Shown in pieces: positions 26,077 to 35,335 of a stretch of 64,000 bases of DNA. Each line of letters opens with the position of its first letter. Within the stretch, counting starts at the first letter, position 1. The translations under genes and the position numbers were made by a program. The notes under the pieces were generated by a model. It searched no databases. It saw nothing but the letters and a program-made list of their open reading frames with translations, and was not told the origin of the DNA. This DNA is from Zoogloeaceae bacterium G21618-S1. GTDB taxonomy: Bacteria > Pseudomonadota > Gammaproteobacteria > Burkholderiales > Rhodocyclaceae. The stretch is taken from the NCBI GenBank assembly GCA_027214125.1, contig JAPWHF010000008.1, positions 199,573 through 263,572 on the forward strand, written 5' to 3'.

Positions 26077-26766
26077 ATGCTCTTGCATCTTCCCGACATC
26101 CTCGACCGCGATACCGTCGCGCACTGCCGTCAATTGTTCGAAGCCGCCGACTGGGTCGACGGCGCACTCACCGCCGGCCGCCAGTCGGCCCAGGTCAAAT
26201 CCAACCTGCAGCTGCCCGAACACGCTACGCAAATCGATGAATTGCGCCAGATCGTGCTCGACGGCCTGTCACGCAGAGCCCAATTTTTTTCCGCCGCGCT
26301 GCCCCAGCGCATCCTGCCGCCGCTGTTCAACTGCTACCGCGACCAGAGCAACCACTTCGGCCAACATGTGGACAACGCGGTGCGCAGCCCGGCCGGCAGT
26401 GCCGAGCAAGTGCGTACCGACCTGTCGGCCACGCTGTTCTTCAGCGACCCAGGCGAATACGACGGCGGCGAACTGGTGATCGAAGACACCTTCGGCACCC
26501 AGCAGATCAAGCTACCCGCCGGCCATCTGGTGCTCTACCCCTCATCCAGCCTGCATTGCGTCACCCCTGTTACTCGCGGCACGCGCCTGGGCTCATTCAT
26601 GTGGATGCAGAGCATGGTGCGCGAAACCGAGCGCCGCCGCCTGCTCTACGAAATGGACCTGGCCATCACCGGTCTGCGCCAGTGCTCGCTCGCCGCCGAC
26701 ACCCCCGAGGTCGTCCGCCTCACCGCCTGCTATCACAATCTGCTACGCATGTGGGCGCAGGTCTGA
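26077..26766 (+). CDS. piuC: PKHD-type Fe(II)/2-oxoglutarate dioxygenase PiuC
   Basis: 229-residue PiuC/YbiX family protein. The iron triad is H97-x-D99 (GQHVDNAV) and H160 (SSLHCVTPV), with R170 for 2-oxoglutarate. It lies 53 bases after the siderophore receptor; in Pseudomonas and E. coli these genes are next to Fur-controlled receptors (piuA, fiu). The true substrate is not established. No strong ribosome binding site is visible at ATG 26077. Confidence 0.93.
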   Translation: MLLHLPDILDRDTVAHCRQLFEAADWVDGALTAGRQSAQVKSNLQLPEHATQIDELRQIVLDGLSRRAQFFSAALPQRILPPLFNCYRDQSNHFGQHVDNAVRSPAGSAEQVRTDLSATLFFSDPGEYDGGELVIEDTFGTQQIKLPAGHLVLYPSSSLHCVTPVTRGTRLGSFMWMQSMVRETERRRLLYEMDLAITGLRQCSLAADTPEVVRLTACYHNLLRMWAQV

Positions 26767-26900
26767 CCCATCCGATTTCGCGACGCATCCATGTCGCACG
26801 CCACCCGCAGCCTTCGCCTCGCCATGCGCGCCCCGGCGTGAAGGCACACCTGTCAAAAACCGCCTAAAATGCCGGCCAACACGACTCTCGGACGCATGGC

Positions 26901-27389
26901 ATGGAAAAGTTTTTCGAACGCACGATGTACGCCTCTCGCTGGCTGCTTGCGCCCATCTACCTGGGCCTCAGCCTCGCGCTGCTGGCGCTGGGCCTGAAGT
27001 TTTTCCAGGAGGTCTTTCACGTCCTGCCGCATGTCTTCGACACCGCCGAAACCGACCTCATCCTGCTGGTGCTGTCGCTGATCGACATGGCGCTGGTTGG
27101 TGGTCTGCTGGTGATGGTGATGTTCTCCGGCTACGAAAACTTTGTTTCGCAGCTCGACATCGGCGATGAGGCCGAGAAGCTCAACTGGCTCGGCAAGATG
27201 GACTCGTCGAGCCTCAAGAACAAGGTGGCAGCGTCGATCGTAGCGATCTCCTCGATCCACCTGCTCAAGGTATTCATGAACGCCAGCAACCTCGATAACG
27301 AGAAGCTGCTGTGGTACGTCGTCATCCACCTGACTTTTGTCGTCTCGGCCTTCGCCATGGGCTATCTCGACAAGATCACCCGCCACTGA
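26901..27389 (+). CDS. yqhA: YqhA family (UPF0114) membrane protein
   Basis: 162 residues, normal for the family. [23 protein letters not shown] at the N-terminus and the [17 protein letters not shown] and HLLKVFMNA stretches are typical. Three to four membrane segments. Function unknown. The stop overlaps the start of the next gene (TGATG), starting a run of three coupled genes. Confidence 0.9.
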   Translation: MEKFFERTMYASRWLLAPIYLGLSLALLALGLKFFQEVFHVLPHVFDTAETDLILLVLSLIDMALVGGLLVMVMFSGYENFVSQLDIGDEAEKLNWLGKMDSSSLKNKVAASIVAISSIHLLKVFMNASNLDNEKLLWYVVIHLTFVVSAFAMGYLDKITRH

Positions 27390-27622
27390 TGCCGACGACC
27401 GCCTTCCGCCAAGCTCCCCTGCGCCACGTCGATGACGCGCAGGCACTGGTGACGGCGGTCAGTGGCGAACTCGACGCCCGCCAGCTCAGCCTGCGCCCCC
27501 CGCCGCCCATCCCCGACACCTGCTGCGGCCGCGGCTGCAACGGCTGCGTGTGGGAAGGCTATTTCAACGCCCTGGTGTATTGGCGCGACGACGCCTGCAC
27601 CCTGATCGAGAGCCACGCCTGA
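27389..27622 (+). CDS. Small oxidoreductase-like domain protein
   Basis: 77 residues. The C-terminal half PPPPIPDTCCGRGCNGCVWEGYFNALVYW matches the short 'oxidoreductase-like, N-terminal' motif (PF09791), with four closely spaced Cys that could bind a metal. Its start overlaps the yqhA stop and its stop overlaps the next start, so it is coupled on both sides. Function unknown. Confidence 0.7.
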   Translation: MPTTAFRQAPLRHVDDAQALVTAVSGELDARQLSLRPPPPIPDTCCGRGCNGCVWEGYFNALVYWRDDACTLIESHA

Positions 27623-28083
27623 TGCCCACTCTACTCGCCGAAGCCGAAGCCGCCGCCGAGCGCGGCGACCACACCACCGCCCTGCGCCTGCTCAAAGCCG
27701 CCGCGGCCGAGGCACCGGCGAACACCGCCATCGCCTATCGCCTCGGCGCCGAATACGCGCACCTCGAACTCTTCGACTCGGCCGAAGCCGAAATGGCACG
27801 TGCGCTGGCCGGCGAGCAGGATCATCCCGTCGCCCGGTTTCATCTGGGCTTGCTGCAAATTACGCGCGGACGTTTCGAAGACGCGCTACAGACCTGGCAG
27901 CCACTGGATGCGCTCCCCGACACCCACGCGCTGCGCCGCTACAAGCAGGGCTTCGAACACCTGGCGAATGACGCCTTTGCCCCGGCGAGAGAACGTCTGG
28001 AAGCCGGTCTGGCCACCTCGGGCAGCGCCCCCGCGCTCGACCGCGACATGCGCCGTTTGCTCGCCAGCCTGCCGCCGGATTGA
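27622..28083 (+). CDS. TPR-like repeat protein
   Basis: 153 residues of helical pairs with TPR spacing: LLAEAEAAAERGDHTTALRLLKAAAAEAPAN, AIAYRLGAEYAHLELFDSAEAEMARAL and PVARFHLGLLQITRGRFEDALQTWQPL. No signal peptide, so probably a cytosolic protein-protein adaptor. Coupled to the upstream small gene by a TGATG overlap, and convergent with the GlcD-like gene 21 bases away. Confidence 0.75.
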   Translation: MPTLLAEAEAAAERGDHTTALRLLKAAAAEAPANTAIAYRLGAEYAHLELFDSAEAEMARALAGEQDHPVARFHLGLLQITRGRFEDALQTWQPLDALPDTHALRRYKQGFEHLANDAFAPARERLEAGLATSGSAPALDRDMRRLLASLPPD

Positions 28084-28104
28084 TCCCCGCGGCAGGCCGG
28101 TGCA

Positions 28105-29484
28105 TCAGGCCGGATCGAAAATCCGACCCGGATTGAGCAACTGTTTGGGATCAAGCGCCTGCTTGAGCGCGCGCATCACCGCGATCTCGCCCTCGCTGCG
28201 GCAATAGCCCAGCCAGGCGCGTTTTTCGGCACCGATGCCATGCTCGGCCGAGACCGAGCCATGACGACTTTTCAGTGGCGCATACACGGCCTCGTCGCAC
28301 ACCGCATGCTCGGCGCCGTCCACGCCGGGCTGAACGAACAGGTGCAGATTGCCGTCCGCCATGTGCCCAAAAACAATGCAACGCGCGTCCGGCCACTCAG
28401 CCGCGATGTTGGCGCGCATTTCGGTCACATAGCTCGTCATTTCCCGGATCGGCAGGCTCACGTCGTACAGGAACGTGGTACGCCCATGCAGCATCGCTTC
28501 GAAGTCCTCACGCACCTCCCATAGCGCCCGGCGCTCGCTCTCGGACTTGGGTATCACCGCATCGACGATCAAGCCCGCTTCGAAGGCGGCTTCGAGCAGC
28601 GTCTCGAACCGCGCGGTATCGGCCACCGCATCTGCACCCTCGGCCTGCAGCATCACGTAGAACGGATAGTCCCGATCCATCGGCGCGCGGTGCCCGCCCG
28701 GCTCAGTGGCCGCCTGAAAGTAGTCGTTCCACATCACCTCATATGCACTCAGCGTGCCGGCCAGATCGCGTTGCATGCGCGACAACAGCTCGGTCACCTG
28801 ATCGAAGCTGTCGAGCGCCACCAGCGCCGCATTGCAACTGGTGGGCAACGGATGCAAGCGCAGTACCACGCGGGTCACGATGCCCAGCGTCCCCTCGGTG
28901 CCGATCATCAGTTGCTTGAGGTCGTAGCCGGCATTGTTCTTGAGCATCTGGTTCATGCTCGACAACACCGTGCCGTCGGCCAGCACCGCCTCCAGCCCAA
29001 GCACCAGCGCACGCATCATGCCGTAGCGCAGCACATTGATACCGCCGGCGTTGGTCGCCACATTACCGCCGATGGTGCAACTGCCGCGCGCGCCCAGATC
29101 CAGCGCAAACAGCAGATCCTGCGCCCGCGCCGCCTCCTGCATCGCCTGCAGCGTCACGCCGGCCTGCACCGTGGCCGTGCCACCGACCGGGTCGATGGAC
29201 TCAATCGCGTTCATCCGCTCGAGCGACAGAATCAGCTCTTCCTCCGACGCCACCGCACCCTGCACACAGCCCGTCAGTCCGCCCTGCGTCACCACGGGCT
29301 GATCAAAGCGGTGGCAGATCGCCAGCGCGACGCTCACCTCTTCTGTCGTCCGCGGGCGCAGCACCGCCATCGCACGGGTCGGCGAAGCATCCCAGTAACT
29401 GGTCGCGCGCGCCGCGACTGCCTCACCATGCACAACCACGTCTTCACCGAGCGCGTCGATCAAGGCTCGCAATACATCACCCAT
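28105..29484 (-). CDS. FAD-linked D-2-hydroxyacid dehydrogenase (GlcD-like)
   Basis: 459-residue flavoprotein of the FAD-binding type 4 family (glycolate oxidase GlcD, D-lactate and D-2-hydroxyglutarate dehydrogenases). FAD site: RPRTTEEVS, TQGGLTGCVQGAV, DLGARGSCTIGGNVATNAGG, and NAGYDLKQLMIGTEGTLGIVT. C-terminal domain with GHMADGNLHLFV and SAEHGIGAEKRAWL. ATG 29484 has GGAGG upstream. A FadR-type GntR regulator is divergently transcribed 92 bases away and probably controls it in response to a hydroxyacid (inference). No GlcE/GlcF partners are present. Confidence 0.88.
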   Translation of the reverse strand: MGDVLRALIDALGEDVVVHGEAVAARATSYWDASPTRAMAVLRPRTTEEVSVALAICHRFDQPVVTQGGLTGCVQGAVASEEELILSLERMNAIESIDPVGGTATVQAGVTLQAMQEAARAQDLLFALDLGARGSCTIGGNVATNAGGINVLRYGMMRALVLGLEAVLADGTVLSSMNQMLKNNAGYDLKQLMIGTEGTLGIVTRVVLRLHPLPTSCNAALVALDSFDQVTELLSRMQRDLAGTLSAYEVMWNDYFQAATEPGGHRAPMDRDYPFYVMLQAEGADAVADTARFETLLEAAFEAGLIVDAVIPKSESERRALWEVREDFEAMLHGRTTFLYDVSLPIREMTSYVTEMRANIAAEWPDARCIVFGHMADGNLHLFVQPGVDGAEHAVCDEAVYAPLKSRHGSVSAEHGIGAEKRAWLGYCRSEGEIAVMRALKQALDPKQLLNPGRIFDPA

Positions 29485-29539
29485 TGCCCACTTCCTCCAC
29501 TTCCCGCGCCCGCCGGCCACACCGTGAGCTGGAAATAAC

Positions 29540-29570
29540 TTGTATGATAGGTCGATTGCGACTTATAACA
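29540..29570. promoter_or_regulatory. Possible operator between GlcD-like gene and GntR regulator
   Basis: An AT-rich imperfect dyad centred on TCGATTGCGA, with TTGTATGATAGG on the left and CTTATAACA on the right, lies just before the regulator ATG. FadR-family regulators bind short AT-rich dyads in such positions. TATGAT could also be a -10 element. Confidence 0.3.
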
Positions 29571-29576
29571 TCAACT

Positions 29577-30317
29577 ATGCACGAACGCCAAGCACCGATC
29601 ACACCGGCACAGCCGACCGAAACGCCACCCCCCCAGACCCGGGTCGACAATGCCATCAGGGCGATCACCGACCACATTCATGGTCAGTCACTCAAGGTTG
29701 GCGACAAGCTGCCCAGCGAAGCGCGCTTCGCCGAATGGCTCGGCGTCAGCCGAACCGTCATCCGCGAAGCCTTCAAGTCGCTCTCGGCGATGCGGATCAT
29801 CGAGATGCGCGCGGGCCGACGCGCCCAAGTGTGCGGTTTTGACGGATCGGTCATTGCGCTGTCACTGACCCATGCGCTGCGCACCGAGCAGATTAATCCG
29901 CAACAGATGTGGGATGCCCGTCGCGCGGTCGAGACGCGCACCGTCACCCTGGCCGCCATCCGCCGCAGCGATGCCGAAGCCCGCAGGCTACTTGCCCTGG
30001 TGGCACAGATGCATGACTGCGTGGACGATCTGGCGCGAATGACCGAACACGACATCGCCTTTCATGTCGCCATCGCCGAGGCCAGTCGAAATCCGCTCTT
30101 CCCGGTCCTGGTCGCCGCGCTGACCAGCGCCATGCGCGAAACCAACCCGATGGTCTGGCGTCAGCGCCGCGACGATGAATCTCGACAGGAGGTGGTGCGA
30201 GCCCATGAGGCCATCGCCCAGGCCATTGCCGCCGGCGACCCGGAAGCCGCCTGCAACGCCCTGGCACGACACTTTGACCTGGCGTCGCAAGGCCTGGTCA
30301 TGGCCGGGTTCAACTAA
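29577..30317 (+). CDS. GntR-family (FadR subfamily) regulator
   Basis: 246 residues. N-terminal winged helix (LKVGDKLPSEARFAEWLGVSRTVIREAFKSL...GRRAQVCGF) and a C-terminal all-helical FCD ligand domain with D...H metal-site spacing (MTEHDIAFHVAIAEAS; HEAIAQAIAAGDPEAACNALARHF). Such regulators sense hydroxyacids or sugar acids. An in-frame ATG at 29544 would overlap the putative operator, so ATG 29577 is preferred. Probable regulator of the divergent GlcD-like gene. Confidence 0.85.
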   Translation: MHERQAPITPAQPTETPPPQTRVDNAIRAITDHIHGQSLKVGDKLPSEARFAEWLGVSRTVIREAFKSLSAMRIIEMRAGRRAQVCGFDGSVIALSLTHALRTEQINPQQMWDARRAVETRTVTLAAIRRSDAEARRLLALVAQMHDCVDDLARMTEHDIAFHVAIAEASRNPLFPVLVAALTSAMRETNPMVWRQRRDDESRQEVVRAHEAIAQAIAAGDPEAACNALARHFDLASQGLVMAGFN

Positions 30318-30349
30318 AGACATCCTGGGCCAAGTGTCACGCCGATGTC

Positions 30350-30958
30350 TCACCCAAGAAACACGGGGTCCGAAAACACCAGGGTGCCATCGGCCCGCAC
30401 CAACAAATTGCCCTCGCTGAGAATGTCAGGCAGCACCTGATACGCTTCGACAAACGCTGCCAGCGCAAGCAGGGCATCAAGCAGCGAACCAGAAATGTCC
30501 GGCGGCGGCGACTGAAGCAGCGAGAAAAACGCCATCCGCCCCATGTCCGCGCCGAGATTGGCCCACTGCCGACACGATGCCCAATAAGCATCAGTCAGAG
30601 CGGCTGCGGCGCATGCCGCAGGTGTCTCCGGGCGGATCGGATACAAGCGCTCCATTTCGATCAGATGCAGCAGATTTCCGGTGGAGGCGCGGCCGATGAC
30701 GCCATGATCAGCAAACACGATCGGGAAATGCAGGCCGGTCGGGCGGTCATCGGCGGTGTAGTAGAAATGATCCGCCGGTGAGCTGACGACTTTCAACACC
30801 CGCTCGCCATCGCGCTTGGCGAGCACGATGCTGTACTCGCCGCGACCAATTTCGATAAGACCATCGAGCATGGGGTGCGGCGGCACCGGGTCGGCAAAGA
30901 GCATGTCGGCACGGCCGAAGCGCTCACGCGCGCTGACCATACCCGATTCGCAGGACAT
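30350..30958 (-). CDS. Small protein-kinase-like protein, downstream of fabI
   Basis: 202 residues, not assigned to a named family. It has a compact kinase-like outline: a Gly-rich loop IGRGEYSIVLAK, a Lys in RVLKVV, and near the C-terminus LPDILSEGNLLVRADGTLVFSDP, which fits the catalytic Asp...Asn pair followed by a D-x-P in place of DFG. The C-lobe is very short, as in small phage-type kinases. It starts 9 bases after the fabI stop and is probably cotranscribed. Activity is not certain. Confidence 0.55.
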   Translation of the reverse strand: MSCESGMVSARERFGRADMLFADPVPPHPMLDGLIEIGRGEYSIVLAKRDGERVLKVVSSPADHFYYTADDRPTGLHFPIVFADHGVIGRASTGNLLHLIEMERLYPIRPETPAACAAAALTDAYWASCRQWANLGADMGRMAFFSLLQSPPPDISGSLLDALLALAAFVEAYQVLPDILSEGNLLVRADGTLVFSDPVFLG

Positions 30959-30967
30959 GCGAAAAGT

Positions 30968-31747
30968 CTAGCCGACGATGTTGTATCCCGCGTCGACAAA
31001 GTGAATGCCACCGGTAATCAGGCGCCCTGCGTCCGACACCAGAAAGGCGGTCAGCGCGCCAATGTCCTCGGGAGTAACCAACGAGTGCATGGGCGCGCGC
31101 TCGATGGCCGAGGCCATCAGGTCATCGAAGCGCGCGATGCCCGAAGCGGCGCGGGTCATCAGCGGGCCGGGTGACACGGCATTCACGCGGATGTTCTTCG
31201 GCCCCAGTTCGCATGCCATGTAGCGGGTGGCCGCTTCGAGCGCCGCCTTGCACAAGCCCATCACGCCGTAGTTGGCGATAACTTTTTCCGAGCCGAGGTA
31301 GGTCATGGTGATCAGCGATCCACCGCCCGCCTTTTCCATCAAGGGCTCGACCATCTTGGCCATGCGCACAAAGGAATGCGTGGACACATCCATGGCCATC
31401 GCAAAACCGTCGGCAGACGTATCAACAACGCGGCCGTGCAGATCGTCCCGCTTGGCGAAGGCCATGCTGTGGATCGCGAAATCGAGTTTGCCAAAATGCT
31501 CAAGAATCTTCGCCTGCACATCCGCCATGGTCTCCGGGCGGGTCACATCAAGCGCGTAAACGTGCTCCACCCCCAGACGATGCACCACCGGCTCGATGAA
31601 CGCCCGGGTCTTGTCATTCTGATAGGTCACGATCAGCTTGGCCCCCGCCTCGACGCAGGATTCGGCCACGCCGGTCGAGATCGACTTCTCGTTTGCGATA
31701 CCGGTAATCAGTCCGACTTTTCCACTCAGATCGACAATTGCTTGCAT
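30968..31747 (-). CDS. fabI: Enoyl-[acyl-carrier-protein] reductase (NADH)
   Basis: 259-residue short-chain dehydrogenase that reduces trans-2-enoyl-ACP in the last step of each fatty-acid elongation round. FabI marks: GKVGLITGIANEKSIS (cofactor site), LDFAIHSMAFAKRDDL, MTYLGSEKVIANYGVMGLCKAALEA (catalytic Tyr...Lys), and VNAVSPGPLMTRAASGI. Usual length. The downstream kinase-like gene shares the transcript. Confidence 0.95.
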   Translation of the reverse strand: MQAIVDLSGKVGLITGIANEKSISTGVAESCVEAGAKLIVTYQNDKTRAFIEPVVHRLGVEHVYALDVTRPETMADVQAKILEHFGKLDFAIHSMAFAKRDDLHGRVVDTSADGFAMAMDVSTHSFVRMAKMVEPLMEKAGGGSLITMTYLGSEKVIANYGVMGLCKAALEAATRYMACELGPKNIRVNAVSPGPLMTRAASGIARFDDLMASAIERAPMHSLVTPEDIGALTAFLVSDAGRLITGGIHFVDAGYNIVG

Positions 31748-31912
31748 GATTCACGCTCCATTGAGTCAATATTCTGCGTCGCACCAAGTGCGACCGTCCA
31801 GCCAATTAGACGGCGAACAGGGGCCAAACCTGAAGAACTTTTTGTGACAAAGGCTCTGAATTTTTGCGCCGCAGCATCCGTAGACTAGAATGCATCTTAC
31901 AAGGAGGCGGAA

Positions 31913-32431
31913 ATGAGCCGATCCGAGATTTACGTCTTTCTGGACTTCGATGGCGTTACCCATCCGCTGCGCGAGGTGGAAGACTTTCGCTGTCTGCCAC
32001 GTATCGAAACCGTGCTGCGCGAATTCGACGAATGCCGCGTGGTCATCACCTCCGACTGGCGCACGCTGTTTTCCCTGCGTCGACTGCAGGCCCACTTCTC
32101 AGACGACATTCGCGCACGCGTCGTCGGTGTGACCCCGTTCCGGCTACCGGGCCACAACAGCGACTTCTACGGCCTGCGCGAAGCCGAAGCCCGCCAGTGG
32201 CTCGCGGATCACCACGCAGCCGACGCACCCTGGCTAGCCATCGACGACGCGCCCGGCAACTGGCCGACCCGCGCCCGACTGATCCTCACCGACTTCAAAT
32301 CCGGCTTCATGGACGAAGACGCCCGACGCATGCGCTCCGTCCTCAAAGCGTTTCGCGCAGGCGTTGTCCATGACGATGCCCCGCGCCACAACCCGTATTG
32401 GAGCCCATCCGGGCTCACGCCGAGCACCTGA
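31913..32431 (+). CDS. HAD-superfamily protein (Swiss Army Knife RNA repair-like HAD domain)
   Basis: 172 residues. YVFLDFDGVTHPLREVEDF has the nucleophile DxD-type motif, VVITSDWR is motif II, and WLAIDDAPGNWP carries the acidic motif IV. The pattern fits the HAD domain found in Swiss Army Knife RNA-repair proteins and as a stand-alone cytosolic protein in many proteobacteria. Substrate unknown. AAGGAGG is ideally placed before the ATG. Confidence 0.75.
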   Translation: MSRSEIYVFLDFDGVTHPLREVEDFRCLPRIETVLREFDECRVVITSDWRTLFSLRRLQAHFSDDIRARVVGVTPFRLPGHNSDFYGLREAEARQWLADHHAADAPWLAIDDAPGNWPTRARLILTDFKSGFMDEDARRMRSVLKAFRAGVVHDDAPRHNPYWSPSGLTPST

Positions 32432-32795
32432 CCCAACCCGCAGCGACGCAACACTCCGTTCGCACAGCGGCCAATGGCGGCACACCGGAGCCCCCAGACC
32501 AACGCCCCCCGGCTGACCCGACAAACTTACGGGCTCAATGCCCACCGCGTTTTACCGGCACCCTCCGCTCGCAAGCGACCCTCCCTGAAGCGTCGCACTT
32601 TTTTACACTTCCAAAAGCGCTTCGCTTGAAGTGGTTTCAGCAGCAGGTAAAAAACCCAACAGACTATTTTAATATCAATTGCTTACGAAAGAATTTTAGA
32701 ATCTGGCCTGATTTGTGCTCTGCGACAACAGAACAATTTGTTACCAAAATTCTTCCACCGAAGAACGGTATTTACGCAACACAAAGGGGTTCAAC
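32432..32795. other. Long leader region of the second PEP-CTERM gene
   Basis: 364 bases without a gene. The right two-thirds (from about 32600) is strikingly AT-rich for this genome (for example AATATCAATTGCTTACGAAA), and it contains a sigma-54-like promoter and the ribosome binding site AAAGGGG (32783-32789). Confidence 0.6.
32704..32719 (+). promoter_or_regulatory. Candidate sigma-54 (-24/-12) promoter
   Basis: TGGCCTGATTTGTGCT fits TGGC-N9-TGC-W with the essential GG and GC exactly 10 bases apart. The expected start site near 32730 gives a ~66-base leader before ATG 32796. PEP-CTERM genes in related bacteria are often under the PrsK/PrsR-RpoN system, which makes this placement sensible. 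Confidence 0.5.
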
Positions 32796-33581
32796 ATGAA
32801 GATCAAGAAAAACATCGCCGTTGTCTGCGCGGCAATCAGCCTGATGAGTGCAGGTGCCGCAAACGCGGGTGTTGCCGCAATTTGGAGCGATGCCTACGCC
32901 CCCTCCAAGCTGAACGACTTCTACAATGGTCTGGCAGGACATAGCTCGTCCATCGTGTCGGGCCAACTCGACACCATCAACCTGACCGGTGTTAACCTGT
33001 TGTGGGCAATCCAGCCGACGAACGACTACACCGCAGCTGAAATCAGCGCCATGAGCTCGTTCCTGTCCGGTGGTGGCCGTATCGCCTTCATGGGCGAGCA
33101 CGGGACATTCGTTCCGGCCTACAACACGCGCATCAACTTTGCGCTGGCCGCGCTCGGCTCGACCATTTCGGTCGTAAACACCGTGTCTGATTCGGGCTTC
33201 CGCTCCGCATCGGTGGCTGACGGCCAGATTCTGACCCACCCGCTGACCGACGGCGTCAATACCTACGAATACGCGGCGTTTGCCCCCCTGCTGGTGTCCG
33301 GCAGCGCACAGGTTCTGATGGTTGGCGAAGAAAACCCGAACGACATCATGATGGCCTACCAGAACATCGGCCCGGGCAGCGTGTTCCTGATCACCGACCA
33401 GAACGTTTGGGACAACGCCCCCAACTGGGGCGCCTTCGACAACGAGCGCATGTTCGAGAACCTGCTCTCTGGCGACACCGGCGCACCGCCAGTCAATCAG
33501 GTTCCGGAACCCGCCTCGCTGGCACTGCTCGGCATGGGCCTGCTGGGTCTGAACCTGGCTCGCCGCCGCAAGGCTGCCTGA
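32796..33581 (+). CDS. PEP-CTERM exported protein with a GATase-like domain
   Basis: 261 residues. Signal peptide MKIKKNIAVVCAAISLMSAGAANA; a ~200-residue domain of Rossmann character (VAAIWSDAYAPSKLNDFYNGLAG, LLWAIQPTNDYTAAEISAMSSFLSGGGRIAFMGEHGTF, HPLTDGV), resembling ThuA/type 1 glutamine amidotransferase-like folds; then VPEPASLALLGMGLLGLNLARRRKAA, a textbook PEP-CTERM signal. No catalytic triad is evident, so it may be binding only. Function unknown. AAAGGGG precedes the ATG. Confidence 0.8.
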   Translation: MKIKKNIAVVCAAISLMSAGAANAGVAAIWSDAYAPSKLNDFYNGLAGHSSSIVSGQLDTINLTGVNLLWAIQPTNDYTAAEISAMSSFLSGGGRIAFMGEHGTFVPAYNTRINFALAALGSTISVVNTVSDSGFRSASVADGQILTHPLTDGVNTYEYAAFAPLLVSGSAQVLMVGEENPNDIMMAYQNIGPGSVFLITDQNVWDNAPNWGAFDNERMFENLLSGDTGAPPVNQVPEPASLALLGMGLLGLNLARRRKAA

Positions 33582-33604
33582 TCACTGCAAGTAATTGCAG
33601 CTGA

Positions 33605-33640
33605 AACGACAAAAGCGACCGCGAGGTCGCTTTTGTCGTT
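33605..33640 (+). terminator. Terminator after the PEP-CTERM gene
   Basis: AACGACAAAAGCGACC, GCGA loop, and a perfectly complementary 16-base right arm. The arm itself ends in TTTTGTCGTT. It is symmetrical and lies between convergent genes, so it may serve ahpF as well. Confidence 0.8.
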
Positions 33641-33657
33641 AACACGGGGCTATACCA

Positions 33658-35232
33658 TTACACCGTTGACGCTGCCTCGTGCGGCACCGAACTGCGAATC
33701 AAGTGATCGAAGGCCGACAGCGCCGCCTTCGAGCCCTCGCCCATGGCGATGATGATCTGCTTGTAGGGCACGGTGGTCGCGTCGCCGGCGGCGAACACGC
33801 CAGGCACGCTGGTTTCACTACGCGCATTCACTTCGATCTCGCCATGCTTGCTCAGATCGACCACACCCTTGAGCCAATCGGTATTGGGCAGCAGGCCGAT
33901 CTGCACGAACACGCCTTCGAGTGCCACCGTATGCGACTGGCCAGTGGTCCGGTCGGCATAGACCAAAGCATTGACCTTGCCATCGACGCCGGTCACTTCG
34001 GTGGTTTGCGCGTTGGTATGAATGGTGACATTCGGCAGGCTCTTGAGCTTGGCCTGCAGCACCGCATCGGCGCGCAGTTCGCCACCGAACTCCAGCAAGG
34101 TGACCTGCGCCACGATGCCGGCCAGGTCAATCGCCGCCTCGACCCCCGAGTTACCACCGCCGACCACCGCCACGCGCTTGCCCTTGAACAAGGGGCCATC
34201 GCAGTGCGGGCAGTAGGCCACGCCGCGGCCGCGGTATTCGCGCTCGCCGGGCACGTTCATCTCGCGCCAGCGGGCACCGGTGGCGAGGATGATGGCTTTC
34301 GCCTTCACGGTGGCGCCGCTGGCCAGCCGGATTTCATTGAGTTCACCGGGAATCAGCGCCTCGGCGCATTGACCGTCCATCACGTCCACTTCGTACTGCT
34401 TCACATGCTGTTCGAGCGCCGCGGCCAGCTTCGGCCCCTCGGTTTCCTTCACCGAGATGAAATTCTCAATCGCCAGGGTGTCGAGCACCTGGCCGCCGAA
34501 GCGCTCCGACACCACGCCGGTGCGCACGCCCTTGCGCGCGGCGTAAATGGCCGCTGCCGCACCGGCCGGACCGCCGCCGACGATGAGCACGTCGAAGGCG
34601 TCCTTGTCGGCAATCTTCGCTGCGTCGCGCGCCGCGGCGCCGGTGTCGAGCTTGGCGACGATCTCCCTGAGGCTAGTACGCCCCTGGCCGAAGGGCTCGC
34701 CATTCAGATAGACATTGGGCACGGCGAGGATCTTGTTGCGCTCGACCTCGTCCTGGAACAGCGCACCATCAACCATGGTGTGGCGGATATTGGGGTTGAG
34801 GGTCGCCATCAGGTTCAATGCCTGCACCACCTCCGGGCAGTTCTGGCAGGACAACGAAATGTAAGTAACGAAATCGAAGCGGCCTTCAATCGCCTGGATC
34901 TGCGCGATCACATCGGCCTCGACCTTGGGTGGATGGCCGCCGATCTGCAGCAGCGCCAGCACCAGCGAGGTGAACTCGTGCCCCATCGGAATGCCCGCGA
35001 AGCGCACGCCCACGTCGGCGCCCGCCCGGTTGAGGGCGAAGGACGGCGTGCGCACGGCCGCATCGCGGGTCTCGAACAGGGTGATCTTGTCGGTCAGGCC
35101 GGCGATGTCCTTGAGCAGCGCGAGCATCTCGGCAGACTTGGCGCTGTCATCGACATTGGCCGTGATCTCGATCGGCTGGGTGACGTTCTGCAGGTAGGTC
35201 GAAAGCTGTTGTTTGAGATTGGCGTCGAGCAT
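33658..35232 (-). CDS. ahpF: Alkyl hydroperoxide reductase subunit F
   Basis: 524-residue flavoprotein that reduces AhpC with NADH. The N-terminal double-thioredoxin domain has the redox pair C129/C132 ([10 protein letters not shown]), the FAD domain begins [15 protein letters not shown] (~215), and the second pair C341/C344 lies in YCPHCDGP. Usual length. Located after ahpC on the same strand with a 223-base gap that holds a GC-rich repeat, so ahpF may be expressed less than ahpC. Confidence 0.96.
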   Translation of the reverse strand: MLDANLKQQLSTYLQNVTQPIEITANVDDSAKSAEMLALLKDIAGLTDKITLFETRDAAVRTPSFALNRAGADVGVRFAGIPMGHEFTSLVLALLQIGGHPPKVEADVIAQIQAIEGRFDFVTYISLSCQNCPEVVQALNLMATLNPNIRHTMVDGALFQDEVERNKILAVPNVYLNGEPFGQGRTSLREIVAKLDTGAAARDAAKIADKDAFDVLIVGGGPAGAAAAIYAARKGVRTGVVSERFGGQVLDTLAIENFISVKETEGPKLAAALEQHVKQYEVDVMDGQCAEALIPGELNEIRLASGATVKAKAIILATGARWREMNVPGEREYRGRGVAYCPHCDGPLFKGKRVAVVGGGNSGVEAAIDLAGIVAQVTLLEFGGELRADAVLQAKLKSLPNVTIHTNAQTTEVTGVDGKVNALVYADRTTGQSHTVALEGVFVQIGLLPNTDWLKGVVDLSKHGEIEVNARSETSVPGVFAAGDATTVPYKQIIIAMGEGSKAALSAFDHLIRSSVPHEAASTV

Positions 35233-35335
35233 GGCGTAGCTCCTGAATCAGATTTTGGGCGTAAAAATGCCCGGCAGCCCCGGGCATGGGGAGAAGCGGT
35301 GTCGGAAAGGCGTAGGTGTCGGTGCCGACGTCTTT

